Source of the DNA: Antedon mediterranea
Lineage: Eukaryota; Echinodermata; Crinoidea; Comatulida; Antedonidae
DNA: 64,000 bases
Assembly: GCF_964355755.1 (NCBI RefSeq)
Contig: NC_092680.1
Coordinates: 19,507,001-19,571,000 of the forward strand
Reading direction: 5' to 3'
This document shows, in pieces, positions 18,663 through 32,184 of the stretch. The stretch's first letter is position 1. Every line of letters starts with the position of its first letter. Under the pieces are notes generated by a model that was not told the DNA's origin, ran no database searches, and saw nothing but the letters and a program-made list of their open reading frames with translations. A program made the translations under genes and the position numbers.

Positions 18663-21600
18663 TGCTAGGATGCATGATGCACCTTTCGTAAACATTAAAA
18701 TGCTGATTGGTTATTGTGATGTATTTAATATTAATATTTATTCGTTAAAACATGTCACATCTGCTACAAACACATTTAAAAACGCATCAAATCCGAAATG
18801 TAAATCTCCCGAATTTGTTAATCATTTTAAGTTGGAACGTCTGCCAATGTTATCATGCCTAAAATAATCCTACCTAGTGTAGTCCAAAACAAGCAAAGCA
18901 ATATTTAACATCAACTTGGAGAATGTTTAATGAAGCAGGGACCTTTTGGCCCATGGACGTTTTTCCTTGAGCCAAAGCATCGCACTTTTTAAACAATATA
19001 ATAACTTTATCAATAAATATTTAATGACAAACAAACACTATAATACAGTAATGATAGTGATAAGTATGTACATTATATAAATTTATTTAATCTCCTAAAT
19101 AATATTTATATAGTTATCGTCATTAAATAAATGTTATAGTATTTGATTTAAGGTGTGATAAGGGTTGTAAAACATTTACATAAGATTATACTTTGTAAGT
19201 TCTATTATAATAACTCTAGAAAGTTTAATGCACTTAATAGTATGGTCACTTTTACCCCACATTTTTACCTGACAGTAGTCTACTAAACTGTAGGCCTGGC
19301 CTTTCAGTAAACTAATTACTGATGATAATAATGCTTTGTAGTACAGTAGTATGATTACCAATTTGATACATAGAATATTGGTCCCTTATATTTAGGAATA
19401 TCCATCATAAAACTATTTTTAATTATTGTTTGACAACTTTATAATGGCTAGCACTATAGATAGAACAATCCTAGGCCTAACAAGTAAAGCAATGTACACA
19501 TCAGTTTGGGGTGTATTGTAATGATCAATGACGTTTTGGCCCAAAGATGTATCGACACAGCGGGATTCAAAGCCTAAACAAAATTATGTTTTATTGTTTT
19601 AGCCTTACATCCTACAGTAATTGACATGACACAATACATCAGATTGATGAGTCTGTAAGTGTGTCAATGTCATCTACTACTTGTGTAAAATTAAAAACTC
19701 AGCTTTCACAGCCTGTCAAATTAAGAATTGATTTACTGTAGTGTACTGTAACTAAAATTAATATAGGCACGTTAGATTAACATTAACATTTTAATATTAA
19801 TTTTAATTAAAGTGCCAAGCTCTGTCAAAAAGAACTACTGTATGCATCAAAAGAATCACCTGAATCAAATATGGTCGTTTGATTGGAAGAAGATTGGGGC
19901 TCACATGATATTCAATAGACATACTGTACTATTGAACTGCAATTAGACTTTTTCAGCTTTTTTTGTACAAAAAAAGAATGTTTTTTCGTGCGTAAAATTG
20001 TGGTTTATTTTTATAGTAAATGTGCTTTTATAGACTGTATAAAAAAATTGATAGTAACTTTAGAAATGGCAAAAAAATTAATTGTGTCAGAAGTACAGAA
20101 ATTTGGTGAGATTTACAGAGAGTCTTAATTGTGTCTGGCTGTAATATACAAAGTGCACTTGCATCCTACAGTATCTCCTTCCACTCACACCCTATCTCCT
20201 TCCACTCACACATTTACAGTACTTCTTCGTTTTCCTTTCAGGCATGTGTTGTCATTTTTTGCATAGACTGCAATTTATCAACATACTGACTATGAATGTT
20301 CCAGGCTAGTTATCAAAATATAAGAATGTATTCTTTTGAATTTGATGCTCCATTCTTAATAACTATCTGGATCTATCTAGCGTGCAAAAGCTTGGTTACG
20401 AAAATAGTTGGTTAGCTTTAAATGGATAAACAAGCTACCGGTATACAAATTATATCCATTCCAAGGTTGTTAATATTCATTTTACATTTTTATAGTTCCA
20501 ACGTTTTAAAATTTTAATTAATTAGAATTCAGACATCGTTGACCTAAAATACTAAGTATTTCAAGATTATCAAGGAAAAGAATGAATTATCTTCTTTGAA
20601 ATATACAGTAATACATGTGTATATAGTGTGTGTGTATTAGATTAGACACATCCTGAATGGAACAATATATTGTTAAAGATGTATTATCTCCCTGAAAAAA
20701 ATAATTCTTAAAATTTTTAAAAGTATATTTATCTAAAATCAAATTGGCTGGCAGCCAAGGGGTATTTTTGGTCGAATTTAACCATTTATTTTGTCATTTT
20801 ATCTACAAAATAATCTATTCAAAGTCTGATTTTATTAATCTTTATTTTTCATGTTTTTGGGGGAAAATACATCTTTAAGTTTGTTTTCTGGATTACAAAT
20901 CTTTATTGTTATAAAGAGAGATTTATATATTTAAAAAATATTCCATTAAATCATTGTTACTTTGGTGGCCCACCTGGCAGTAGTGCATCATTCATGATTT
21001 GGAGCAACTACTTTACTTTAATAATAAAGCCTGAATTCTATTCCCTATTTTTTTGTCTATAACATTGATAACATCTTGTGCGAACTGTGATAATAATTTT
21101 CATCATTTTGGTTATGAATGAATGGTAAGTACTATCACAGTAGTAGGTACTGTAGGGTACATACAGTATTTGAGACTACTTTTAAGATTTTAGACAGAGA
21201 ATTGCATTGTATCGGCCTGTATCTAAATAATCTTAATTTATAGTGTATACATTAATAATGTATGATTTTCTTTATCAAATAATTTATAATCATAAAAGTT
21301 TTATCAAATTATCATTAGCAATTCTAATAATATTTTAATGACCTTTTAATTATTATTACCATGAATACTGATTTAATCTAAATTCTGTTTTCGTAATCAA
21401 ATTTCTAATAATTAAATATTTTATGCTGGTGGGATTATTGATATATTGTTCTTTTTTACTGGTGGCATTATTAGTTGTATGTTTACTGGTGGTAGGAACA
21501 ATACATAGATTTTCGATTGTGTACATTACTGGTATTATTATATGATTATGTCTTCTTATCTATAGCAATTTAATATTCAATTTCATAATTAATTCATCTT

Positions 21601-22079
21601 TTGTACTGCCATGTTTTTGTTGAAGAGATTTTAGAAAAGTATATTAAAATATACTTTTTCTGGTGTTTCCCGCATTTGTTGCATTAGTTATAGCGGTACA
21701 ACAGGCAAACTTTCAAGGTCTCCTAATAAGCACAGAAGTTTGCAAGTGAGCGCCCATCATTTTTACACGAACACCACAAATTATTTTACTACTGTATGTG
21801 TACATATTCCTGCTTTATCTGGAAAGCTTCTGTTTTCTGTCAAGACTTATAGAAATGGATCAGATTTTAATAAGAGATTTATACATTTGAAAGAGTATTG
21901 TATTGTTGGTAGAATGATGGCTATGATTTTCTTATGGCTATGATTTTTCACTGGATAATTTTCAACATACAGTATGTAATGTTGTTTACAAAATTGTATT
22001 CTGGATAAAAATGTGAACATAAATCCTGTATGTGCAAATAATTTTTTTTGCAAAATGATTTTTCCATTGTATTTTGCAG
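18663..22079. other. Gene-free intergenic DNA upstream of the first PTCHD-like gene
   Basis: AT-rich sequence with no supportable coding exon or RNA gene. A two-unit tandem of about 25 bp (TATCTCCTTCCACTCACAC) lies at about 20170-20210. The upstream noncoding exon and promoter of the PTCHD-like gene are presumably here but cannot be placed. Confidence 0.4.
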
Positions 22080-22240
22080 GAAAGAAATACAGAAACCATC
22101 AACTAGCAATGGTGAAGATAACCCACCAAGACCGGTTGAACAGATTATGAAGAGGAGAAGCACTCTTGCTTTTTTTTTTCCTTCAGTACTCTATTAATAG
22201 ACACTTTTAAATTACTGGACCGTGTTGAAGAACCATTCAG
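22080..22240 (+). promoter_or_regulatory. Probable 5' UTR exon segment with an upstream ORF
   Basis: TCCATTGTATTTTGCAG ending at 22079 is a good splice acceptor, so the mRNA probably enters here from an unseen upstream exon. An upstream ATG at 22109 opens a 14-codon ORF (22109-22150) that ends before the main start at 22241, which could reduce translation. A 10-T run lies between them. Confidence 0.45.
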
Positions 22241-25200
22241 ATGAAGTTTTTTGGATGTGTAGATCGTGCTTTGTCCACTGCCTTTTACCACTATGGCAAG
22301 TTTATAGCTAGGCATGCATACCTGTTTCTTTTTATTCCCCTTATTTTATCTGGTCTTTTATGTTTTGGGATCTTCTTTCTTGAAATGGAAAAAAATGCAG
22401 AAGATCTATTCACACCGTATGAGAGTATCGCACGAGACGACAAAGCAGTCATTAATAACCTGTTTCCAATCAATTATACTCATTTTAAAGGAGGCCGCTT
22501 TTTAAGTACGACTGAGCGTGTTGGTACAGTGATGGTCACACCAAAAAAGGGCTTGGATTTACTATCGAGAGAAGCTGTGGAAGAAATATTACATCTGGAT
22601 GAAGTTATCAGAAACATTGTCATAAAAGATATGAAGGGTCTTCGGTATGTAGATTTGTGTGCAAAGTGGATGGGTAGATGTATGCCTGATAATTTTCTAT
22701 CCGCACTTGATTACGATGCAAAGAATATCGTCAGCATGCCCATTACTTATCCTGTCATACAGAAAGGAAATCAGAGTTTTTTCATTGGTGCTAGCCTAAC
22801 TGATATCAATTATTTCAACATGACTAACATTGTACAGTCAGCCAGTATTTACAAGGCTAACTATCTCTTGAGTTCATCTCCAGAGCTAGAAGATCTGTCA
22901 ATTGAATGGGAGTATGCATTTATTGATACTCTGCATGAATTTGAATCACCGTATATTAACATTATCTACTTCACGTCAAACACGATTTCCGATGAGCTTT
23001 TGAGTCTCAGCGAACGAGTAATGCCTCGATTTTCCGTTACGTTTGGTGTGCTATTTATGTTTGCAGTTGGTTCGTGCATGATGAGTGATTGGGTTTTGAG
23101 TAAGCCATGGTTCGGTCAGTTAGGTATCATATCCGCCGGCCTAGCTATTATGTCTACTGCTGGACTCATGGGCATTGCTCAAGTACCATTTAACCAGATA
23201 GTGTCAGTCACACCTTTTCTTGCGATAGGTAACTACAGTATATAAGTACACTGTATAAATGATAAAATAGGTGTTACCATCAATTGAGTGCACAGGAGGA
23301 TGTGATGTGTAATCAACAGAGAACCATTGCAAATCAGAATCATTAATTAATGGCACTTGTATAAAATCTAACTTTTTTTATTCAATAATAACATTGAAAT
23401 AGAGTAAATTACAAGCTGAAAAAATAACATTGCAAAAAACATTGAAAAAGAAAAATTTACAATAAACAGAAAAAAAAAATTTTATTGCACAATCACGTTG
23501 TTATAAAGTTATATTATCTGGAAACTAATTTTGTATTTAAATTTGGATGATTTACCTAAATAATCACTTTACACACTGATGACACATCATGCATTTACCG
23601 TGTGTGGCTTATTTTATCATTTAGGTTCAACATTTTATTACACAATATAAAATAAAAATATGCATCACTGAGAAAAAACCATCTGTTAATGAATATAATT
23701 GATGGCTTTCCGTCCAATCACAGTTCATGGTGAAATCATGTTTCAGTTACGATTCCTAAGAATCATACATTTGAGACAAAATTACCGTTTTGGTTTCTAG
23801 GAGTCCTTATTTGGTATACATTACCGAGTATAATCCCATGCACTCAAGAATAATCCCAACCTCAAATTTAGACTAAGTTAGGATACAAAACTATAACCCA
23901 CCCCCTGTGCCCCTAGGGCTATACTCGACCATATGCTATACAGTATAGTGAATACCGTTAATATACAGGGTGATCAACATCATTAAATCTTATATGCAGA
24001 CGACTAGCCTAATGCTGTTACTTAAACATACAGTACATATACATACATCATTAATAATAAATAAAATAATAATCCATTTTAATTAATCATAACTAATATT
24101 TTGTTTTAGGTATTGGATTAGATGATATGTTCATAATGCTTGCAGCTTGGAGACAGACAGATGCGAAGCTTTCAGTAGAGGAAAGAATGGGGAAAGCTTA
24201 CTCAGAGGCTGCCGTATCAATAACTATTACAAGTTTAACGGATGTCCTTGCATTTTGTATAGGATCCTATAATCCCCTCCGAGCCATTAAAATCTTCTGT
24301 CTGTATACAGGGTTGGCCATCACATTTGACTACATATATCAAATCACATTTTTTGGGGCCTGCATGGTACTAATTGGCAGACGCGAGGCTGCGAATAAAC
24401 ATTGCTACACGTGTAAAAAAGTTCTACCGAAATCTGAAGCTAAAACGACATGGTACAGGATCTTCTGTGCCGGTGGTGGATTCAAAGAACAAGACAGTGT
24501 ATCAAAAAAAGATATTGAGCCTTGGCTTATGCAGTTCTTTAAAAATCACTATGGACCATTCATTATGAAGCCAGTAGTGAAGTTTGTTGTACTGATATCA
24601 TTTGCCGTCTACATCGGTTTAGCAGTATGGGGCTGTACGCAGGTACGTGAAGGCCTTGAGTTGAAAAAGCTCGCTGCTGATGATTCTTATGCGTACAAAG
24701 CGTTTGAACTCGATGATGAGCACTTCAACGAATTCGGTCCACCCGTGCAAATGGTGTTACCAAACAAGCTTAGTTATTGGGAACCAGAAACGCAAAACCA
24801 ACTTGAGATGATCACAGAAAACTTGGAGAAATCTGAGTTTGTACATCCTTCGATGTTCACTACCTCATGGCTTCGTACATACAACCGATTTTTATCACAA
24901 ATTGGCGTTAACATTACTACTTTAAATCAGACAATGTTTATGATGATTCTGCGTGAACAATTCTTAAAAGTTCCAGAGTTTTCAGAATTTGCTCTTGATA
25001 TTAATTTCAATTTTTCCAACATGAATAAACCATGTATTACATCATCACGTTTTATTCTTGCTACAACTGGGTTGTTTACGTCTGTAGAAGAAGCTAAGTT
25101 TTTAAAGGAAATGCGAAATGAAGTAGAAGAATCGCCGATTGATATCCATGTGTTTGGGCCATCCTTTGTGTACACTGAGCAGTTTCTAATTGTTGCACCA

Positions 25201-25806
25201 ACGACAATGCAAAACCTAATCATTGCAACTATATGTATGTTTTTCGTTGCGTTGGTTTTGATACCGCACCCTATATGTGCCGTGTGGGTCACAATATGCG
25301 TTGCCTCGATCGAAGTGGGGGTTATAGGATTCATGACATTTTGGGGTGTCAACTTAGATGGCACGTCTATGATTAACGTTATTCTTTGTATTGGATTCAG
25401 TGTAGACTTCACCGCTCATATCACGTATGCATATGTCAGCGCAACAGACGAAAATCCAAACAAACGTGCAATATCAGCTCTTCATTCCTTAGGTATGCCG
25501 ATTTTTCAGGGTGGTTTTTCCACGATTCTGGGAATGTTCGCTCTCTGTTCGTCTCCTGCTTACATTTTCCGGAGTTTTTTCAAAGTCATGTTACTAGTGA
25601 TGGTGTTTGGGTTGTTTCACGGACTTCTTCTCCTTCCGATAATATTGAGTTTGTTTGGACGGTTTATGAGACCAAATCGTGAGAAGCAAGGTCAGCAGCA
25701 TGAGGCAGTCAAGACGGAAGAGACAGGTGATGAAGGTAATGAAAAAAGCTTGTATAATAATTTGTTGGAAGGTGAAACGTTGGATCAGATAATTACAACG
25801 ATATGA
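22241..25806 (+). CDS. Patched domain-containing protein 3-like (PTCHD3-like), 894 aa
   Basis: Two coding exons: 22241-23228 and 24110-25806. The intron has GT (23229) and AG (24109), phase 1, and splits a Gly codon so that the joined frame reads AIG-IGLDDMF. The product is a polytopic RND-superfamily membrane protein of the Patched/PTCHD/NPC1 type, normally about 900 aa. It has TM1 (about 25-47), a large extracellular domain, a sterol-sensing-like block from about residue 265, the TM4 motif GIGLDD (Asp334, Asp335), a Cys pair HCYTC after TM6, a second extracellular domain, and the TM10 motif GFSVDF (Asp762). These acidic residues are where the family couples ions or protons. Its substrate is not deducible; sterol or lipid transport, or a Hedgehog-related role, would be inference. 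The C-terminal tail (about 50 aa) is hydrophilic. The start follows an upstream stop region and gives full family length. Possible poly(A) signals lie at about 25984 and 26222. Confidence 0.93.
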
Positions 25807-28301
25807 GTGAGTTTTGTTCAATGTGAAAATATTGAGAAAAAAAATCTATTTCTGGGTGGGAATGAACCTATGAATGAACCTATACAGTATAGTCTAATCT
25901 GGGACAGATGTTTTTAAAGACGACCTACATGGGAAAAGAATTTTTTAATGAGCTAGCAGAAAAAAAACAGGGTTACAGATAGTGAAATAAACAATGTTTA
26001 AATTTTACCTGCCTAACTATTTTGTCAGAAAAGGTAATTTATTCCGTCAGATGAACCACCTTAATTTATAAATGTTGCTGTATAAAATACACTGTCATTT
26101 CCATTTACTACACAATACAATTGTGAAAATTAATTGTTTATTTCTCTGTGTTCTTTTTTTCCTTTATGTTACTCTTATTGTGTAAGTTCACACATTTTAA
26201 ATTATTATACTTAGCCAACCATAAATAAATGTCTGAAATATATTTAAAGTCTTTAAAAGACAGTTTAAACAATTTTTTTTTAAAAGACATTCAGCATAAA
26301 TTTATATCAATCCATGGTACAATTTATGCCCATCATCAGTATAACATGTTTTTCTACTTTTTTGGGGTTTAAAAAACATATAGTGGCTTATTTGGAGGTG
26401 TGAGCTCCTTTTGAGACCTAAAATTAATTTATTAACTACTTTTGATATCAATTTTTGACAGATTACTAATATTAAATGTTGGCACTCCTGATGGACACAT
26501 TGCAACCTAGCTTTTTAATTTCTTTGTTGACTAGATTTAAATTTCTCAATTACTTTATACTGAAATAAATTAAATTATATATTTATAAATATATATTTAT
26601 AATGTATGTAAATAATTATACCTGTACAATTAATTAATAATTAAGTCGTAGCAATGTAATTTAACATTTTTGTGCAAGGAACACATTGTGGAAAAATGTT
26701 ACATGCGATATGAGCTGGTCCAAATGTATTGCAATAACCTAATTGGTATTGGTTATAACATCATTAAACTTGTACCAACTCTCGGATTGAATAGTAGGCC
26801 TCAATGAATGTTTATGAGTTGGATACTGAGAATTTCAGGATTTATATAATGAATGAGGCAGAGCCAAGTTAGATAGAGCAGTCAATCTTTCAACTCATGA
26901 AATCTCAATTCAATGAATAAAAACCATTCATTAACACTACTATGAATTATTTCAACAATATGGGCCTAGGCCTAGACTTTTTTGTGTAGAAAGAAGGTGC
27001 TGCCTGCCTTCATTTAATTAATCTATCTTGAATCAAATATAAAACCTTGAAAACATCATCTTCAGTACATATATTTGTTTAGTGTTTCAGAAATTCTTAT
27101 AAAGTGCCACAATAGCACATTTGGGACTTTAAAAACGGATTAAAATGTACATTACATAGAGGCTGCATTATTCCCTGTCATAAAATCTTTCTAACAGTAT
27201 ATGTTTCTAACTTTAAAATTATTTTTTTCTTTTATATTCCACCTGCAGCTGATGTCACTGAGAGTGATTTAAACGGTGTGGTATAAAGTACTGTAATATT
27301 TAATGTTGTTTACTAGTATTTCAGCTATTTTGTTTGTTTATTCCATGCATGCTTTCAAAGTTATAGTTTTGGTAGTTCTACAGTAGGGTAGAAGAATACA
27401 GGGGTATGAAAGTATAGTACTGTAGTATGTACACCAGCGTGTAGTGGGTGTGGCTTCAAATTGGTGTGTCTGATTGGCTATTGTTATGCAGCTATATTTG
27501 GTATTCCTTCCTCTTTTGAGCTGTGATTACATTGTTTGAAGTAACACTCTACTACAGTCAACTCTCCCAATACCGGACTCTCGGAAAACCAGAAACTCTC
27601 CCAATACCAGACTTTTCTAGAGGTTCAAAATGTCCCATATTTATTTTTACCATTAAAAACACATTCTGAATACCGGCATTTGGTCAAGAGTTTTTTAAGC
27701 ATCATCTGACTAATACCAACTGTACAGAATTAAAATCCATATTGCTAAAGTATAACTATATTAATCAAAAATGTTTGCACTGATGAAGGGCTAGTGTTTT
27801 TTCATGAAAGCTCTGCTATTTTTTCTTAAATAAACTGCAAATATATTATCTTATCAAAATTGCTTATTGCTTGTTGATATCAATATATTAAAAGTTTGCA
27901 ATGAAATTATTTAGTTTACCCTTAAACTGACACACTTTTTTTTCAAATGAATCCTTGACTTATTATGTTAAATTGCTATAAAATGTCTGTATGAAAATGT
28001 TTCTTTTTAAGGTAATACTGTGAAGTAAAATGTTTTGTTTAATTTAGTTTAAATGCAAATAAAATGTGGTGCTCTGCATGATACTGCCTTATTTGTTTAA
28101 TCATACAGTAAGCTTTGATTTGAATCATGTGAGTTTTGTTTTATTGGTAGATAGCACATAATTCCTGGTAGCACTAGAACAATAGCAGTGGCAGATCCAG
28201 AGAGTAACCCCTTCCAACACACTGCCCAACCCATTCCCTACATCCCAACACATGATACTTTTATGTTTTTATCTTGTGATATTATCAAATAATCAACCTT
28301 T
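25807..28301. other. 3' flank of the PTCHD-like gene and intergenic DNA
   Basis: AT-rich sequence with AATAAA-type words (about 25984, 26222, 26563), probably including the 3' UTR. At about 27554-27740 there is text resembling the terminus of a pogo/Tigger-type element (CAGTCAACTCTCCCAATACC, then repeated CCCAATACC and GAATACCGG phrases), but no transposase. No gene seen. Confidence 0.4.
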
Positions 28302-28476
28302 AAGCTCTGTCTACACTATCAAATTTATGTGACAAAAAATGTGATGCCCATATGGACATGATGAAGTCATATCAGTACTATATTTAGGCATATCACTATC
28401 ATATTTGGTCATATCACTACCATATTTGGGCACATACTATTTTTGTCAAACTAGTTTGATAGTGTAGACAGAGCTT
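28302..28476. mobile_element. MITE with about 22-bp perfect terminal inverted repeats (175 bp)
   Basis: The left end AAGCTCTGTCTACACTATCA(AA) is matched in reverse complement by the right end (28455-28476). Inside are repeated CATATCACTA and CATATTTGG phrases. A clear target duplication is not visible. It is noncoding and would need transposase from elsewhere. Confidence 0.8.
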
Positions 28477-29119
28477 GGCATATGATTTATTCAGTTATAA
28501 AGATGTGTTTAATAGTTCTATTACAGTAACACTCACCTTCGGGATATTTCCTGTAAAACCAACAAAGGGCAATACAGTACATGTTTTAGCACTACACTAA
28601 ACCCTTATTAAGGGGACACACCTCTATTAAAGGGACACTCTGTTCATTCCCGGAGGTGTCCTTACCCACTGTATTAATATTATGGTGAAGTTATACACAA
28701 TTATTTTGGATGTGAAATTCCTGAATCTGCCAACTGCATGAATCCATACTGCACAGCAAACCCAGAATCATAAACCACCAATATTTTTTTTTTCAATTTT
28801 TGTGGTTAAAAATTGTTTTTTATTGTTTCTTTCCTTGAAATGTTATTCATCGAAAATACATTTTCTTGGCTGTAATTCAAACTTTATGTAATATAAATAA
28901 TAATTTTTAATTTATACAACAATGTATGTGTCCAGAATAATAAGCTTGTTTTTGTCCTTAATTAGGGTACAGTGTTGGAATGTTATATCTTCTAAGAAAG
29001 ATTTAGTTTAGATCTGAGCTGAATTGTTCCGCCACCAGTTCTTTTTAATGCAATAATGTTTCATTTAGCACTTAATATATTTACACAGTACTGTAGATCC
29101 ATAGTTATTAGTAGCACTT

Positions 29120-29350
29120 AAGTACATGCCTAATTTTTAGTTGTACTTGGACCTGTTATATTAGTTTATGTAAAACGTAACAATGTGTCTTGAATGGTAC
29201 ATCACCACGCTTTATACATAGCCTAAGTACATGCCTTTATTTTAGTTGTACTTGGACTGTTATATTAGTATATGTAAAACGTAACAATGTGTCTTGAATG
29301 GTACATCACCACGCTTTATACATAGCCTAAGTATGCCTTTATTTTAGTTG
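29120..29350. repeat. Tandem duplication of about 105 bp (two units plus a partial third)
   Basis: Each unit contains ATGTAAAACGTAACAATGTG, followed by TCTTGAATGGTACATCACC and a CTTTATACATAGCCTAAGTA phrase. Unit starts are at about 29120, 29225 and 29329 (partial). The near identity of the units implies a recent duplication. Confidence 0.8.
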
Positions 29351-29725
29351 TAAAACTTTGATTTGACTTTGGTTGAATCTGTTAAAGTAGGGTAGACCTT
29401 GTATTACAAGATAAACGTTTTTATAAATAAGTACACTTGCCAAAAAGTTAACCTATATCCTACAGTAGTTCATTATTAAGCCAATGTCTGCTAACGTAAT
29501 AATTGCTTTACAGTTTAATTCCGTTTCAATCTCACCATACAATAAATACATATTATTCTTAGGGTCTTTGACCAGATTGTGGATCCACCGAAAATATATT
29601 TGCTATTGGCATGTGACTTGTTAATATGTGACTATGAACCTGTTTGTTAAAACTTGATGTTATATAATTATTTTCTGTTAATAAGTTACTATGGACCTGT
29701 TATATAAGTTGATGTTATTATAAGT

Positions 29726-29837
29726 ACTTTACTTATTCTCCATGATGTTAATATATAATTATTTGTTTTCAATTAATTGTTAACCAGTGCGGACTATGAG
29801 CCTGTTTTATACATTTATTATGGAGAATAAGTAAAGT
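29726..29837. repeat. 18-bp inverted repeat with 76-bp loop
   Basis: ACTTTACTTATTCTCCAT at 29726-29743 is exactly reverse-complemented at 29820-29837. It could be a small foldback element or MITE; no target duplication is obvious. Confidence 0.6.
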
Positions 29838-32184
29838 AACATAAATAATGTAACGTTTTTTTTTCAACCGTTGTTAATCACTGGCTATGCTGTTTGTACT
29901 ATAAGTTGATGTTATATAATTATTTTTTTGTCAACATTTGTTAGTTCATGAACTGATAAAACATAATTATCACCCATAGTTCAAGGATTTACTCATCAAT
30001 ATAAAAGTTATTTTAAGAAACATTACATAAAACAAATTCTAACCATTTATGAAAAGATTATATTTATCCAAAAAACATAAATAAATTGCAATCTAACTGA
30101 AAATATAAGAAATGATATATAATGTGATTTATAGTAAAACAATATTAACAAATGGGTTATTTATATTAAATGAAAATACAGGGTGGTAATAACAAATTAT
30201 AAATGATTATATTTATTTTAATCAGTAATAATAAGTATGTACTAGTAAATATTAAAGTGACTAGCTTGATTGTCTTTTAACTGTGATATATATAAAAGGT
30301 GGCCTGACTGATTTTGTGATGTTAGCAATAATAGTTTTGTGACAGGGTGTGACAATTAGTTCTTATCAAATATTCTTATATGACATTTAACATCTGGGTG
30401 TCGTCACTCTTTGAAAAAGTACTTGCAAGGTGAAAATGCAAATTTTAAACCTGGATACTTCACAAAACTCAGGACATTTGTAATTAATAATCTAATTTAA
30501 CCTCAGTAAATAAATGTAATGAAATCCTGTGCTATAAATGCAGCATCAAGAGGGGAAAAAAGATTATTATAAATCTCATTTTCAGGTTATTCTAACCCTT
30601 TGTGTGTTTAGTATCTGTTATATATGTTATATATTTAGCAGGAATATGTTCTTGGGTATAAAGTACTTGATTCTAAAATCTATCTATTTTTCTGACCGAT
30701 GTTGATGTGTTGTTTTAAACCAAGAAGAGTGTCCTCTCATTGGTTCCAAAGTTGACAATGTTATTCGTAGTGTAATTTGCTGAGAGTTTATTGAAATAAA
30801 TTTATTGAACAAAGTCTAGTATATTTTTGTCAATTTGTTTATGTAATGACTTTGCTCTCTACCTTGCCTGTAATTAGAAAGCATGTGGTTTTAAAAAAGT
30901 CTGTAGAGCAGTTTGTTTTAACAACTACACATATTGCCTAATTTACTGGATCTTTTTATACACACAATACTATTTGTCAAATTCAATTAAGCCTATATAT
31001 GTTTAATGTATTTTCTTTCTTATTTATTGTATGTATTTGATTACTGTTTTTGTTTGTTGAATACCCGGCAATACAACAGAACATCTACATAACATATTTT
31101 ATTAGAAATAAAGATAAGAATAGTGTTGATTAACTTCAAAATAGATGCATTGGGTTTGCCTGTTCAACTAATTTGTGATTCAATTCAAGAAACATTTATT
31201 GACCAAAAATATTATATCATAACAATTGGCATATAATATATATAGTCAAGAGACTACAAAAGGCCCAATGGGCATGTCGCTGTAGTCCCTCTTTACATTA
31301 TACAAATAATAATAATACAACACTAAATCTTAATTAGCCGTTACGTACATTAATATTATATATAAAAGAACACAGTATCTTAATTAATTAATTAGGTTAC
31401 CATCTGAGGTATACATTATCATCATCATCATCATCTATAAATACACCCAATTATTTGTGTTGTGTTCATTACTAATACAATTTTTTGTCTTATGCGACAG
31501 CATTGGAATTTCATTCAACAAATATATTTGTATTAAAAACGATTGACCGCAATATAAAGGTTAATTGTAAATATTGATTAATGCTAATTTGCATAAGTAA
31601 CAATTTTACGTGGCTTATGCACAATATGTTTCAAACAGTTTAATGTAACCTGCACGTCGTACACGCTGCTGTATTGATTATGTTAATAAGTGGCCAATAT
31701 TTTTTATTTAGACGACAGGAGAATCAGGGTGATGTAAAATTCTCCCTGAATATATTTTATTTTTGTCTATCGCCCTCTATTTTAACCATATGACTCTCAT
31801 GACATGCGTTTCAGAATTTAATAGTAACTTTTATATATTTGAAATTTTAACATGTAAATAAAAATCATAGGCCGACTATACGCTGTAAAATTAATTAATA
31901 ATATATTGGAGTTTGACCTCGGACACGATGGCCAGCTATACAGCTCCGCCTACAAATCAATCTGTTTCGACTGCGCTTGCTGGTGAAGTTAAGATTGCAA
32001 CCAAGTTAATTTATCTTCATGTACCGGTATGTTTACTAGTCTTCTCTTTTGTTAACATACCAATGGCGATACTGAAATTTAAAAAAAAAACAAGCGTAAG
32101 TTAAGCGTTAGCAATAGGATTTTTAAAATACAGACTAGACTAAATAGACTTACAAGCTATACTTTTACTATAACATCAAGTAGG

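Larger units (their letters stand above)
28477..31912. other. Intergenic DNA between the tail-to-tail PTCHD-like genes
   Basis: No gene supported. It holds a GGGGACAC-type repeat fragment (28596-28680), a tandem duplication of about 105 bp (29120-29350), an 18-bp inverted repeat (29726-29743 with 29820-29837), and much simple AT-rich sequence. Confidence 0.4.
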
